Positions 49,450 through 58,753 of a DNA stretch of 64,000 nucleotides are shown in pieces. Location of the stretch: assembly GCA_902594395.1 (NCBI GenBank), contig CACJLZ010000002.1, forward strand, positions 17,197-81,196, given 5' to 3'. This DNA comes from an uncultured Pelagibacteraceae bacterium. GTDB taxonomy: Bacteria; Pseudomonadota; Alphaproteobacteria; Pelagibacterales; Pelagibacteraceae. The position numbers were made by a program, and so were the translations under genes. The notes under the pieces were generated by a model that had not been told where the DNA came from, ran no database searches, and saw only the letters and a list, made by a program, of their open reading frames with translations. Positions within the stretch are counted from its first letter, which is position 1, and each line of letters begins with the position of its first letter.

Positions 49450-52400
49450 TATAATTTTGTTGGCATTGGTTTTTCTTTATCAATTTTATATTTTTTTATT
49501 GCCTCTTGAGCATATTTAGATGCAATTAATTGTTCTTTAGCTAAAATACTTAGTCCATAAGTAACAACATGTTCTTTATCAACTTCAAAAAACTTTCTTA
49601 AATTTTTTCTCGTGTCGCTACGACCAAATCCATCTGTTCCTAACGAATAAAAGCTCTTGTTAATATAAGGTCTAATTTGGTCTGAATTCATCCTCATATA
49701 ATCTGATGCAGCCAAAATTGGACCTTCAGTTTTGCCTAAACAGATTTCAACATATGATTTTTTTGGTTCTTTTTCAGGATTTAATAAATTATACCTTTCA
49801 ACCTCTAAGCCATCTCTTCTTAATTCATTAAAACTAGTTACACTCCAAACTTCACTATCAATTTGATATTCCTTTTGTAGAATCTCAGCACCAGCTATCA
49901 TTTCTCTTAAAATTGTGCCTGATCCTAGAAATTGAATTTTGGTTTTTTTATATTTATTAAATTCTTTAATTTTATATATTCCTTTTAAAATGCCTTCTTC
50001 ACATGATTTTTCAGTTGGCATAGCAGGATGAGGATAATTTTCGTTCATTGTCGTAATGTAATAAAAAATATTTTCTTTCTTCTCATGCATTCTTTTCAAT
50101 CCTTCTCTAAAGATTGTTGCTAGTTCATAATGAAATGTTGGATCATAAGACTTACAGTTTGGAATAGTTGATGCCATTAAATGACTATGTCCATCTTGGT
50201 GCTGTAAACCTTCTCCCGCTAATGTTGTTCTCCCAGCAGTAGCACCAATTAAAAACCCTCTTGATTGACTGTCTGCTCCTGCCCAAGCAAAATCACCTAT
50301 TCTTTGAAAACCAAACATTGAGTAAAAAAGATAGATAGGGATCATTTCAATATCATGATTTGTGTATGAAGTGCCTGCAGCAATCCATGAAGACATTGCA
50401 CCTGCCTCATTAATTCCTTCCTCCAAAACTTGTCCGCTTTTTTCTTCTCTATATGAACTTAATTGTGCTGAGTCCTCAGGTTCATATTTTTGTCCCTCAT
50501 GAGCATAAATACCAATTTTTTGAAAAAAACCCTCCATACCAAATGTTCTCGCCTCATCAGGAATGATTGGTACTAATCTTGAGGCAACATTTTTATCTCT
50601 CAGAAGATTAGTAAGCATTCTTACTAATGCCATCGTAGTCGACATTTCTTTTTTACCTGTTGACTCTTTCATATTGTCAAAAATATTTTTTGGAGGAGCT
50701 TTAATGGGTTTTGCATAAGTAGTTCTCTCTGGGATAAATCCTCCTAATTGAAGTCTTCTTTCTTTGATATATTTTATTTCTGGTGAATTTTGGTCTGGCT
50801 TATAATACTCAATATTTTGTACCTGTTTATCAGTTAAAGGAACATCAAACCTGTCTCTGTAATACATCAAATCGTCTATATCTAATTTTTTAGTTTGATG
50901 TGTAGTATTTACACTCTCACCACTTTTGCCCATCCCGTATCCCTTTATGGTCTTGGCAATCACAACTGTTGGGCTTCCAATATTCTTTGAGGCTTTATCA
51001 TAAGCTGCAAAAACTTTGTGAGGATCATGTCCGCCTCTATTCAATCTCCATATATCTTTGTCTGAAAGGCTTGAGATTAACTCTTTAGTTTCAGGATATT
51101 TACCAAAAAACTTTTCTCGCACATAAGCTCCATCTCTTGCTTTCATTGCTTGATATTCTCCATCGACAGTTTCATTCATAACTTTAATTAAATGGCCAGT
51201 TTTATCGTTAGCCAATAACGGATCCCAATAAGAACCCCAAATTACTTTGATAACATTCCATCCAGCTCCTCTAAAAATCCCCTCTAGTTCTTGTATGATT
51301 TTTCCATTACCCCTCACAGGTCCGTCCAATCTTTGAAGGTTACAATTGATCACAAATATTAGGTTATCTAATTTTTCTCTAGCTGCTAAACCAATTGCTC
51401 CTAAAGACTCCGGTTCATCCATTTCCCCATCTCCTAAGAAAGCCCACACTTTTCGTCCTTCATCTTTAATAAGACCCCTGTTAATCAAATATTTCATATA
51501 TCTTGCTTGATAAATAGCCAACATTGGTCCTAAACCCATTGAAACTGTAGGAAATTGCCAAAAGTTTGGCATTAGCCAAGGATGTGGGTAAGATGATAAA
51601 CCTCCTGGATCAACTTCTTGTCTAAAACTATCTAATTGTTTTTCATTAAGTCTTCCCTCAAGAAATGCTCTTGCGTACATACCTGGAGCGCTATGTCCTT
51701 GAAAATAAATTAAGTCTCCTCCAAATTTATTGTTTTTTGCTCTCCAAAAATGATTCATTCCTACATCATAAAGCGTAGCCGCAGATGCAAATGTTCCAAT
51801 ATGTCCTCCAAGTTCAGGAAATTTTTTATTTGCGCGAACTACCATTGCTGCGGAATTCCATCTTATCAATGACCGAATTCTTCTCTCAATATTTTGATCA
51901 CCATTTGATTTTTTCTCTTCATTTACTGGAATTGTATTTATATAAGGTGTGTTTTGTGTGTAGGGAATATTTGCACCCTCCATATAAGCTTTATTAATTA
52001 ATTCCTTTATTAAATAATGAGCTCTTTGATTTCCATCTTTTTCAATTACCGAGGTGAGTGATTCTAACCATTCATTAGTTTCTAATGGATCAATATCGCT
52101 TTCATTAACTACTTGAATTATTTCTGGTTTTTTTCTCTCAATATTATTTGTATGAATAATTTGCTCTTGTTTTTTTTCTAATGATTTTTCTGCTTCTTTA
52201 ATTAAATTTTCAGTGTCTTTTGGAATAGTTTTTTTTGTAGAGTGTACTTCATTTGACCCTAAAATATTAAGAATTAAATCACCTTTTGAAACTTTATCAC
52301 CTACTTTAACTTTTATTGTCTCAATTATACCTGATAACGTTGAAGGTATTTCAACACTCGATTTATCACTTTCAATAGTGACTACTGGATCATTTTTGGC

Positions 52401-52487
52401 AATTTTTTGGCCTTCTTTGACAAGCAATTCAATGACCTCTACATTTTCAAAGTCACCTATATCAGGAACTAATAGTTTTTCACTCAT
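49449..52487 (-). CDS. aceE: Pyruvate dehydrogenase E1 (homodimeric type) with N-terminal lipoyl domain
   Basis: E1 decarboxylates pyruvate with thiamine diphosphate. At 1012 residues it is longer than E. coli AceE (887). Residues 1-80 form a full lipoyl domain (lipoylatable Lys42 in ESDKSSVE) followed by a flexible linker (about 81-145). The AceE core then runs from about 150, with the ThDP motif GDGEMDEPESLGAIGLAAREKLDNLIFVINCN split in the usual positions, NCNLQRLDGPVRGN, and HxxxH-like HLMAST. The lipoyl domain closely resembles that of AceF. No E3 gene is adjacent. Confidence 0.96.
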   Translation of the reverse strand: MSEKLLVPDIGDFENVEVIELLVKEGQKIAKNDPVVTIESDKSSVEIPSTLSGIIETIKVKVGDKVSKGDLILNILGSNEVHSTKKTIPKDTENLIKEAEKSLEKKQEQIIHTNNIERKKPEIIQVVNESDIDPLETNEWLESLTSVIEKDGNQRAHYLIKELINKAYMEGANIPYTQNTPYINTIPVNEEKKSNGDQNIERRIRSLIRWNSAAMVVRANKKFPELGGHIGTFASAATLYDVGMNHFWRAKNNKFGGDLIYFQGHSAPGMYARAFLEGRLNEKQLDSFRQEVDPGGLSSYPHPWLMPNFWQFPTVSMGLGPMLAIYQARYMKYLINRGLIKDEGRKVWAFLGDGEMDEPESLGAIGLAAREKLDNLIFVINCNLQRLDGPVRGNGKIIQELEGIFRGAGWNVIKVIWGSYWDPLLANDKTGHLIKVMNETVDGEYQAMKARDGAYVREKFFGKYPETKELISSLSDKDIWRLNRGGHDPHKVFAAYDKASKNIGSPTVVIAKTIKGYGMGKSGESVNTTHQTKKLDIDDLMYYRDRFDVPLTDKQVQNIEYYKPDQNSPEIKYIKERRLQLGGFIPERTTYAKPIKAPPKNIFDNMKESTGKKEMSTTMALVRMLTNLLRDKNVASRLVPIIPDEARTFGMEGFFQKIGIYAHEGQKYEPEDSAQLSSYREEKSGQVLEEGINEAGAMSSWIAAGTSYTNHDIEMIPIYLFYSMFGFQRIGDFAWAGADSQSRGFLIGATAGRTTLAGEGLQHQDGHSHLMASTIPNCKSYDPTFHYELATIFREGLKRMHEKKENIFYYITTMNENYPHPAMPTEKSCEEGILKGIYKIKEFNKYKKTKIQFLGSGTILREMIAGAEILQKEYQIDSEVWSVTSFNELRRDGLEVERYNLLNPEKEPKKSYVEICLGKTEGPILAASDYMRMNSDQIRPYINKSFYSLGTDGFGRSDTRKNLRKFFEVDKEHVVTYGLSILAKEQLIASKYAQEAIKKYKIDKEKPMPTKL

Positions 52488-52586
52488 TTAATATTTAGAT
52501 CTTATACACTATATAATTTTACTTAATTGCTAATTTTAACACATTCTGCTCAATTTTTTGACACTCTTCTGAAGTATCCTTTAAAA

Positions 52587-52703
52587 ATGATTAAAAAGTT
52601 ATTAAATACACTCTTGCAGCCAAAAGTAAGCACTTACATTGATGCTAAAATTTGGATACAAAAAATTCTACTTAAAGAGAAATTAAAAAAAAATAATTCT
52701 TAA
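52587..52703 (+). CDS. Weak candidate 38-residue ORF
   Basis: An ATG frame encodes MIKKLLNTLLQPKVSTYIDA and a lysine-rich end in the 212-base gap between aceE and the thiolase gene. There is no ribosome site, and the frame overlaps the thiolase stop by 4 bases. A TTGACA box (52558) with TTTAAA 16 bases later would start transcription just after the ATG, which argues against this ORF and more for a short RNA. Listed because nothing else explains the gap. Confidence 0.22.
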   Translation: MIKKLLNTLLQPKVSTYIDAKIWIQKILLKEKLKKNNS

Positions 52704-53875
52704 ATTCTCTCAACACATATAGCTATGCCCATTCCACCACCTATGCATAGTGTAGCGCAACCTTTATTCTTTTTCTGTTTTATCATTTCGTGAATTAGAG
52801 TGACTAATATTCTGGCACCTGATGCTCCTATAGGATGACCTAAAGCTATAGCTCCTCCATTAACATTAACTTTATTCTCGTCAATATTTAACTCACGTAT
52901 TACTGCAATGCTTTGAGCGGCAAAAGCTTCATTAATTTCAAAAAGATCAATATCATTTAAATTCCATTTTGCTTTTTTAACTGCTTCACGCACAGCCTCA
53001 ATTGGTCCAAGACCCATAAGAGTTGGGTCAACTCCAACTGAAGCCCATGAGATTATTTTTACTAAGGGTTGAATTGATCTTTTTTTTGCCTCTTCAAAGG
53101 TTGTTAATAATAAAGCAGCAGCACCATCATTAATACCTGATGAGTTTCCAGGTGTAACGGTCCCATCTTTTAAAAATACTGCTTTTAACCTGCCTAAATC
53201 TGATTTAGTAAGATCTTTTCTTGGATGTTCATCTTTCTCAAGATTAATACCAGATCGATTTATTTTAATTAGTTCTTCCTTAAATCTATTAGTATTAATT
53301 GCAGTTTCTGTTTTTTTTTGAGAATTTAATGCAAAGTCATCTTGTTCAACTCGTGAAATATTAAATTTTTTTGCAACATTTTCAGCTGTTACACCCATAT
53401 GATAATTATTAAATGCATCTATCAATCCGTCATTTATCATTGTATCTATCAAATGTTCTTCTAAAATTTTTTTACTATCCCGGTAAAAAATTGAATGTGG
53501 GGCTAATGACATGTTTTCTTGTCCGCCAGAAATTACATTTTTTACCTCTCCTAATTTAATTGACTGATAACCTGAGATTACAGCTCTAAGTCCAGAGCCA
53601 CAAACTTGATTTACTATGTGGGCTGGTTTAGAAATATTTATACCTGCATTTATCGCAGCCTGTCTTGCAGGATTTTGGCCTCCACCAGCTGTGAGTACTT
53701 GGCCCATAATTACTTCATCAATATCATTTTTACCTAATTTACTTTTTCTTAAAATTTCCCTAATAACTATTGATCCCAACTTATCAGCACTTAATTCTTT
53801 AAGAGAGCCTTTATAAGCTCCAATTGGAGTTCTAATAGCCTCTACAATTACAACTTCATTTATTGAATTATTCAT
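52700..53875 (-). CDS. Acetyl-CoA acetyltransferase (thiolase)
   Basis: A 391-residue biosynthetic-type thiolase condensing or cleaving acetoacetyl-CoA. Catalytic residues: Cys in VNQVCGSGLRAV (about residue 90), His in NGGAIALGHPIGASGAR (about 348), Cys in CIGGGMG (about 378). Length and motifs fit the PhaA/AtoB group; no pha gene or beta-oxidation operon adjoins, so the physiological direction is open. Confidence 0.94.
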   Translation of the reverse strand: MNNSINEVVIVEAIRTPIGAYKGSLKELSADKLGSIVIREILRKSKLGKNDIDEVIMGQVLTAGGGQNPARQAAINAGINISKPAHIVNQVCGSGLRAVISGYQSIKLGEVKNVISGGQENMSLAPHSIFYRDSKKILEEHLIDTMINDGLIDAFNNYHMGVTAENVAKKFNISRVEQDDFALNSQKKTETAINTNRFKEELIKINRSGINLEKDEHPRKDLTKSDLGRLKAVFLKDGTVTPGNSSGINDGAAALLLTTFEEAKKRSIQPLVKIISWASVGVDPTLMGLGPIEAVREAVKKAKWNLNDIDLFEINEAFAAQSIAVIRELNIDENKVNVNGGAIALGHPIGASGARILVTLIHEMIKQKKNKGCATLCIGGGMGIAICVERI

Positions 53876-53947
53876 AATAATTTAAATTTGTCTTAGCATT
53901 AAAATACACTAAAAAATGATATAGAATAATAAATAAAATTTAAAAAT

Positions 53948-54024
53948 GCGCCTGTAGCTCAACTGGATAGAGCGCTTGGCTACGGACCAGGAGGTTCTGG
54001 GTTCGACTCCTAGCAGGCGCACCA
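53948..54024 (+). tRNA. tRNA-Arg (ACG)
   Basis: Plus-strand cloverleaf: acceptor GCGCCTG/CAGGCGC, D arm GCTC-AACTGGATA-GAGC, anticodon arm CTTGG-CTACGGA-CCAGG (anticodon ACG, expected to be edited to ICG by TadA), T arm CTGGG-TTCGACT-CCTAG, discriminator A, encoded CCA. Loops are canonical. Confidence 0.97.
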
Positions 54025-54039
54025 ATTATAAGATAATTT

Positions 54040-54138
54040 ATGATGAAATGGTTGATTAAATCCTCTCTTCAAATGTCTGTTATTTATTTTTTTATAATTA
54101 TTCTTATAGTTTTACTTATTTTAACTTTTATACTTTAA
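54040..54138 (+). CDS. Candidate small membrane protein (32 residues)
   Basis: Between tRNA-Arg and the thioesterase gene, an ATG frame encodes MMKWLIKSSLQMSVIYFF and a continuous hydrophobic end (IIILIVLLILTFIL). A basic N-terminus followed by one span is typical of short membrane peptides, but a T-rich strand yields hydrophobic residues by default. The stop lies 6 bases before the next ATG, a spacing usual for genes in one transcript. No clear ribosome site. Confidence 0.4.
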   Translation: MMKWLIKSSLQMSVIYFFIIILIVLLILTFIL

Positions 54139-54144
54139 CAAATT

Positions 54145-54540
54145 ATGCCTAATTCATTTGAACAAATAAGTTTAAAGCACGGTTTTATGAAACATAATGG
54201 TGGTGTTATGTTTAGAAACATCTCTGAAAACGAATATGAATTTAAATCAGTTATTAATGAAAATCATTTGAATGCAGCAGGCATAACCCATGGAGGATAC
54301 TTAGCTGCTTTGATAGATGCTGGAGCAGGAACAGCAGTGCACCGTAATTCACAAAGTGCGCAATGTGTAACAATTTCCTTAGATCTTAAATATATCGGTG
54401 CTTCAAAAATTGGTGATGAGATTATAGGGCATGTAAAAATTCTAAAAAAAACAAAAACATTAGTATTTATGTTTTGTGAATTAAAATGTAATGACAAAAT
54501 TATTACATCTGCTTCCGGAGTTTGGAAAATTCTTAAATAA
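54145..54540 (+). CDS. PaaI-family hotdog thioesterase
   Basis: A 131-residue single hotdog-fold protein. The family signature is AAGITHGGYLAALIDAGAGTAVHR (about 43-66; acyl-thioester site around the HGG), then CVTISLDLKYIGASKIGDEI. Such enzymes hydrolyse acyl-CoA or aryl-CoA thioesters; substrate unknown. Length is normal. An 18-base perfect hairpin begins at its stop codon. Confidence 0.9.
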   Translation: MPNSFEQISLKHGFMKHNGGVMFRNISENEYEFKSVINENHLNAAGITHGGYLAALIDAGAGTAVHRNSQSAQCVTISLDLKYIGASKIGDEIIGHVKILKKTKTLVFMFCELKCNDKIITSASGVWKILK

Positions 54541-54555
54541 AGTCATAGGACTTTA
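54538..54555 (+). other. Perfect hairpin at the stop codon of the thioesterase gene
   Basis: TAAAGTC and GACTTTA flank a 4-base loop, beginning with the TAA stop. There is no U-tract after it, so it is more likely an mRNA 3' end protector or weak attenuator than an intrinsic terminator. Confidence 0.45.
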
Positions 54556-54675
54556 TGTTTGATAGTAATTGGATAATTAATCATATTATGATAAATTTAA
54601 GTTTAAGATCTTAAAATGAGAACTTTTTATAGAACGATTCGGTCCTGTTTTAGTCTATTTTTGTTCTTAACGAGT

Positions 54676-54697
54676 AACTACATCTTGTAGGTATAAT
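54676..54697 (+). promoter_or_regulatory. Candidate promoter/operator before the Suv3-like helicase gene
   Basis: A perfect TATAAT (54692-54697) lies 22 bases before the ATG. Directly upstream is a short inverted repeat CTACA-TCT-TGTAG that would fall in the promoter spacer, an operator-like position. The 179-base gap from the thioesterase gene holds no supported ORF. Confidence 0.4.
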
Positions 54698-54719
54698 ATT
54701 AAACATACCAAAAATAGAA

Positions 54720-57194
54720 ATGAATAAAAATAAAATCACAGCAGTTCTTGGTCCAACAAATACTGGCAAAACCCATTTAGCAATAGAAACCATGCTATCT
54801 TTTGATACTGGAATGATTGGTTTTCCATTGAGACTTTTGGCTAGAGAAGTCTATGACAAAGTTATTAAAAAAATTAGATATGATGAAGTTGCTTTAATAA
54901 CTGGTGAAGAGAAAATTATACCTTCAAATGCAAAATATTTTTTATGTACAGTAGAGTCAATGCCTATTGATAAAGATTTAGAATTTGTAGGCGTTGATGA
55001 AATTCAAATGTGTGCAGACCACGAACGAGGTCATATTTTTACTGATAGGTTGCTTAATATGAGAGGTAGTAAACTCACAATGTTTATGGGTTCAAACACA
55101 ATTAAAGGAATAATTTCAAAATTAAATGATGACATAGAATTCATTGATAGAAAAAGATTATCTAAACTTACTTACTCAGGTCACAAAAAAATTTCACGTA
55201 TAAATAGAAAAACTGCAATTATAGCTTTTTCAACTGAAGAAGTTTACGCAATAGCAGAATTAATAAGAAGACAAAAAGGTGGAGCTGCAATTGTAATGGG
55301 ATCTTTAAGTCCAAAAACAAGGAACGCACAGGTAGAATTATACCAATCAGGTGACGTTGATTTTTTAGTAGCAACCGATGCAATTGGAATGGGTATAAAT
55401 ATGGATTTAAATCAGGTGTATTTTTCTAATTTAAAAAAATTTGATGGAAAAAAATTAAGGAAACTAAATCTTTCCGAGATAGGCCAAATTGCTGGAAGAG
55501 CAGGTAGATATCTCAATGATGGTAATTTTGGTATCACGGGTGATTGTAAAGAAATTACAGCTGAAGAAGTTGAACTTTTAGAAAATCATAAATTTGAAAA
55601 TATTAGAACGTTATTTTGGAGAAACTCGGATTTAAATTTTAACAATCCCGCTTCGTTATTAAAATCACTTGAAGAAAAGCCAAATGAAGATTGGCTTAGA
55701 AAAATTCATGAATGTGAAGATGAGAAGGTTTTGAAATATTTTTTAAAAAAATTGGACTTATATAATCTGTCAAATGCAAAAGAAATACTTAAGCTACTAT
55801 GGGAATGCTGTCAAATTCCTGACTTTGTAAAGAAAACTTATGGAAATCACATCGATGTTGTTGAAAAAGTATTCAATTTTTTAAACAGTGATAAGAAGAA
55901 AATATCAGACAATTTTATGCATTTACAGCTTATGAAGCTAGATAAACTAGACGGAAATGTAGATTCTTTAGCGAATAGAATTGCAAATGTGCGAACTTGG
56001 TCATATGTTTCAAATAAAAACAATTGGGTTGAAAATCAAAATTATTGGATTGAAAAAACTAAATTCTTAGAGGATAAACTTTCAGATAGACTTCATGAAG
56101 AGCTTACAAAGACATTTATTGATAAAAGAGCAAGTGTGCTTGCTAGAGGTTTAAAACAAGATATGGAATTTGATACTAAGATTTTAGAAAATAATAATGT
56201 TATTATTGATGATCAATTTATAGGTAAAATAAATGGACTTAAATTAGAACTTGATCTTAAGAAAGGAGCTTTAGAGACTGATATTAAGTCTCTAAAAAAA
56301 GCTGCAAGAAAAACAATAGGACCAGAACTTGAAAAAAGAATTCAAATTATAATTGATACAGGTTTAGTTGAGCTAAAAAACGACTCTAAAATTTATTGGA
56401 ACAATGCAACAATTGGTAAGTTAATTACTGGTAAAGATTATTTGAGCCCTAACATAGAATTATTAGTGGATGACATGTTAGAACAAAATCAAAAAACTAA
56501 ATTAATTACTTTTTTGGAAAAATGGTTAAAAAATAAAATTGCAACGGTTTTGAAAAGTCTTTATGACTTAAAAGATCTCAAGGATAAAAACTCATCGATT
56601 AAAGCCTTAGCGTATCAACTCTATGAGAATAATGGTGTTATTAAGAGAGATGAGGTGTCTGAGTATTTAAAAAAATTAGATCAAAATGATAGAAAAACTC
56701 TAAGAGATCTAGGTGTAAAATTTGGTAGATATCATGTTTTTTTATTTAAATTGATAAAGCCAGAACCAGTTTCTCTACGAACCCTTTTATGGAAAAATCA
56801 TAATCAAAAATACTTTAATTTAGAACCTCCAACTTTTGGTTTAAATTTTTTAAATGACAATAAAATTAAAAATAAAAACTTTATGTTACTTTGCGGGTTT
56901 GAAAAATTTAATAATTTCTATATTAGAATAGATATTTTAGAGAGATTATTTGTACAAATAATAAATTCAGATACGAATGTGAAAGAAATAAAGATGATAC
57001 CAGAAATGTTAAATTTATTGGGATGTAATAAAGATAACTTTAAACAACTGCTTAAAGCTATGAGTTATAAAATTTTGGAAAAAAATAATGAAGTTTACTT
57101 CAAGTACATTCCAAAAAAGAAAATAAAGTCTCGAAATAAAGAGAATATTAAAGAAAACCCTTTTGGTGTCCTAAAACATTTAAATCTTAATTAA
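54720..57194 (+). CDS. Suv3-like superfamily 2 RNA helicase
   Basis: An 824-residue helicase similar to the mitochondrial degradosome helicase SUV3 and its alphaproteobacterial relatives. Motif I is LGPTNTGKTHLA (about residues 10-21), motif II VDEIQMC (about 91-97; DEIQ), motif III FMGSNT, and in domain 2 ATDAIGMGINMD and QIAGRAGRY (about 220-265). A long C-terminal region (about 350-824) has no motif I recognise. It probably unwinds structured RNA for decay. In alphaproteobacteria it usually precedes an S4-domain gene; here a TerB-family gene follows after 4 bases. Confidence 0.93.
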   Translation: MNKNKITAVLGPTNTGKTHLAIETMLSFDTGMIGFPLRLLAREVYDKVIKKIRYDEVALITGEEKIIPSNAKYFLCTVESMPIDKDLEFVGVDEIQMCADHERGHIFTDRLLNMRGSKLTMFMGSNTIKGIISKLNDDIEFIDRKRLSKLTYSGHKKISRINRKTAIIAFSTEEVYAIAELIRRQKGGAAIVMGSLSPKTRNAQVELYQSGDVDFLVATDAIGMGINMDLNQVYFSNLKKFDGKKLRKLNLSEIGQIAGRAGRYLNDGNFGITGDCKEITAEEVELLENHKFENIRTLFWRNSDLNFNNPASLLKSLEEKPNEDWLRKIHECEDEKVLKYFLKKLDLYNLSNAKEILKLLWECCQIPDFVKKTYGNHIDVVEKVFNFLNSDKKKISDNFMHLQLMKLDKLDGNVDSLANRIANVRTWSYVSNKNNWVENQNYWIEKTKFLEDKLSDRLHEELTKTFIDKRASVLARGLKQDMEFDTKILENNNVIIDDQFIGKINGLKLELDLKKGALETDIKSLKKAARKTIGPELEKRIQIIIDTGLVELKNDSKIYWNNATIGKLITGKDYLSPNIELLVDDMLEQNQKTKLITFLEKWLKNKIATVLKSLYDLKDLKDKNSSIKALAYQLYENNGVIKRDEVSEYLKKLDQNDRKTLRDLGVKFGRYHVFLFKLIKPEPVSLRTLLWKNHNQKYFNLEPPTFGLNFLNDNKIKNKNFMLLCGFEKFNNFYIRIDILERLFVQIINSDTNVKEIKMIPEMLNLLGCNKDNFKQLLKAMSYKILEKNNEVYFKYIPKKKIKSRNKENIKENPFGVLKHLNLN

Positions 57195-57198
57195 AAAT

Positions 57199-57609
57199 AT
57201 GTTTTTTAAAAAAGAAAAAAATAAAAATGATGATCTAATAAAAGTAGCTGCGTTATTGATTCATGCGGCTAAAATTGATGAAAACTTCTCAATAAACGAA
57301 GAGAAAATTATTAAAAAAGCTCTTTTAGAAATAGGTGCTGATAACGAAAACATAGAAATGATATTGACTTATGGTAAAAAAGCAGAAGAAAATTCCAATC
57401 AAATATTAGACTTTACTAAAGAGGTAAAAAATATGGATGAACAAAATAAGATTAAGATAGTTGAGACACTTTGGAGAGTAATTTACTCAAATAATGAGGC
57501 GGATATTTATGAAACAAACTTAATGAGAAGATTAACTGGATTATTATATATTGACAGTAAATTAATGGGAGATATTAAAGAAAAAATTAAAAAAGAAATT
57601 CTAAAATGA
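57199..57609 (+). CDS. TerB-family protein
   Basis: A 136-residue helical protein of the tellurite-resistance TerB/COG4103 type: [33 protein letters not shown] (about residues 14-46, with conserved acidic residue after the Ile) and [28 protein letters not shown] (about 93-120). Its role outside tellurite clusters is unknown. It overlaps the ferredoxin gene start by 4 bases (ATGA), so it is embedded in the helicase-fdxA-carD unit. Confidence 0.87.
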   Translation: MFFKKEKNKNDDLIKVAALLIHAAKIDENFSINEEKIIKKALLEIGADNENIEMILTYGKKAEENSNQILDFTKEVKNMDEQNKIKIVETLWRVIYSNNEADIYETNLMRRLTGLLYIDSKLMGDIKEKIKKEILK

Positions 57610-57932
57610 CTTACATAGTAAACGATAAATGCATCAAATGTAAATTGATGGACTGTGTTGAGGTGTGTCCGGTTGATTGTTTTTATGAAGGAAAAAATAT
57701 GCTTGTAATTAAACCGGATGAGTGTATAGATTGTGGCGTTTGTGAGCCGGAATGTCCAGTAGATGCAATTAAAGCTGATACAGAGCCTGGTAGCGAAAAA
57801 TGGTTAGAAATCAATCGTCAATATTCTGAAATCTGGCCCAATATAAGTGAAAAAAAAGATCCACCTGCGGATCATGAAAAATATAAAGATGAGCAAAATA
57901 AGTTTGAAAAGTATTTTAAAGAAAACCTTTAA
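57606..57932 (+). CDS. fdxA: Ferredoxin FdxA (3Fe-4S/4Fe-4S type)
   Basis: A 108-residue ferredoxin with two cysteine clusters: [18 protein letters not shown] (residues 9-26) and [16 protein letters not shown] (about 39-54). This is the seven-iron arrangement usual for alphaproteobacterial FdxA, with a family-typical C-terminal extension. Electron partners are unknown. The carD reading frame starts inside its last 15-30 codons. Confidence 0.95.
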   Translation: MTYIVNDKCIKCKLMDCVEVCPVDCFYEGKNMLVIKPDECIDCGVCEPECPVDAIKADTEPGSEKWLEINRQYSEIWPNISEKKDPPADHEKYKDEQNKFEKYFKENL

Positions 57933-58749
57933 AAAAAAATCAAAAACAAAAAAAATTAAAAAAATAATTAAAGCAAGAAAATCAAAAATAAAGAAAACTA
58001 AAGAAAATAAAAAAAATTTAAAAGTAATTTCAAAATCTTCAAAAAAACTAATTAAAAAAAATGAAAAAAAAATTGAGACAAAAACAGAAAATTTAAGAAT
58101 TCCAAAAAATAATGAATTAAAACCTGAAATTAAGAAAGTTAAAAAGCAAAGTACAGAAAAGAGAGAATACAAAATAAAAGACTACGTTGTATATCCAAAA
58201 CATGGAGTAGGACAAATTACTGAATTCAAAAAAATCAATATTGGCGGAATAGATGTCGAAACATACATTATAAAATTTGAAAAAGATAAAGCAAATGGAA
58301 TGGTACCAGTAAATAAACAATCTCATTTACGTCCATTATCTACAATTAATCAAGTTAATAAAAGTATATCCATTCTAAAAAGCAAACCTAAAATTAAAAG
58401 ATCGATGTGGAGTAGAAGAGCTCAAGAATATGAAGCAAAAATTTCGTCTGGGAAAATCTATGAACTTGCTGAAGTTGTAAGGGATTTAAATAAGGGAGAT
58501 GATATAATGATTGATCAATCTTATAGTGAAAGACAACTTTTTGAAAAAGCTTATGAAAGAATTATCTCAGAGTTTCAAATAGTGTTGGATTTATCAAAAG
58601 ATGATACACAAAAAAAATTAGACAAAGCTTTAAAAAGAAATTCTAATAAAGAAATTAAAGAGGAAAATAAAACTCCAAAAACTTCAAACAATAACGATTT
58701 ACCTGTTGAAGAACCAATTTCAGATGATGAGGATCGAATTGAAGAATAA
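57889..58749 (+). CDS. carD: CarD/CdnL-family transcription regulator with lysine-rich N-terminus
   Basis: CarD-family proteins bind RNA polymerase beta and stabilise open promoter complexes. The RNAP-interaction domain starts at [20 protein letters not shown], followed by the DNA-binding domain with SMW-type [15 protein letters not shown] and LAEVVRDL. It is preceded by about 95 residues rich in lysine and followed by an acidic tail. I use the ATG of MSKISLKS (286 residues); in-frame ATGs at 57847 and 57874 are also possible. All starts lie inside fdxA. Other alphaproteobacterial CarD have a shorter Lys/Ala leader. Confidence 0.9.
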   Translation: MSKISLKSILKKTFKKKSKTKKIKKIIKARKSKIKKTKENKKNLKVISKSSKKLIKKNEKKIETKTENLRIPKNNELKPEIKKVKKQSTEKREYKIKDYVVYPKHGVGQITEFKKINIGGIDVETYIIKFEKDKANGMVPVNKQSHLRPLSTINQVNKSISILKSKPKIKRSMWSRRAQEYEAKISSGKIYELAEVVRDLNKGDDIMIDQSYSERQLFEKAYERIISEFQIVLDLSKDDTQKKLDKALKRNSNKEIKEENKTPKTSNNNDLPVEEPISDDEDRIEE

Positions 58750-58753
58750 AAAA

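Noticed and set aside
57804-58172. Phe-rich minus-strand frame opposite carD
   Set aside because: It is the antisense of the polylysine leader; its apparent membrane helices reflect A-rich DNA read backwards.
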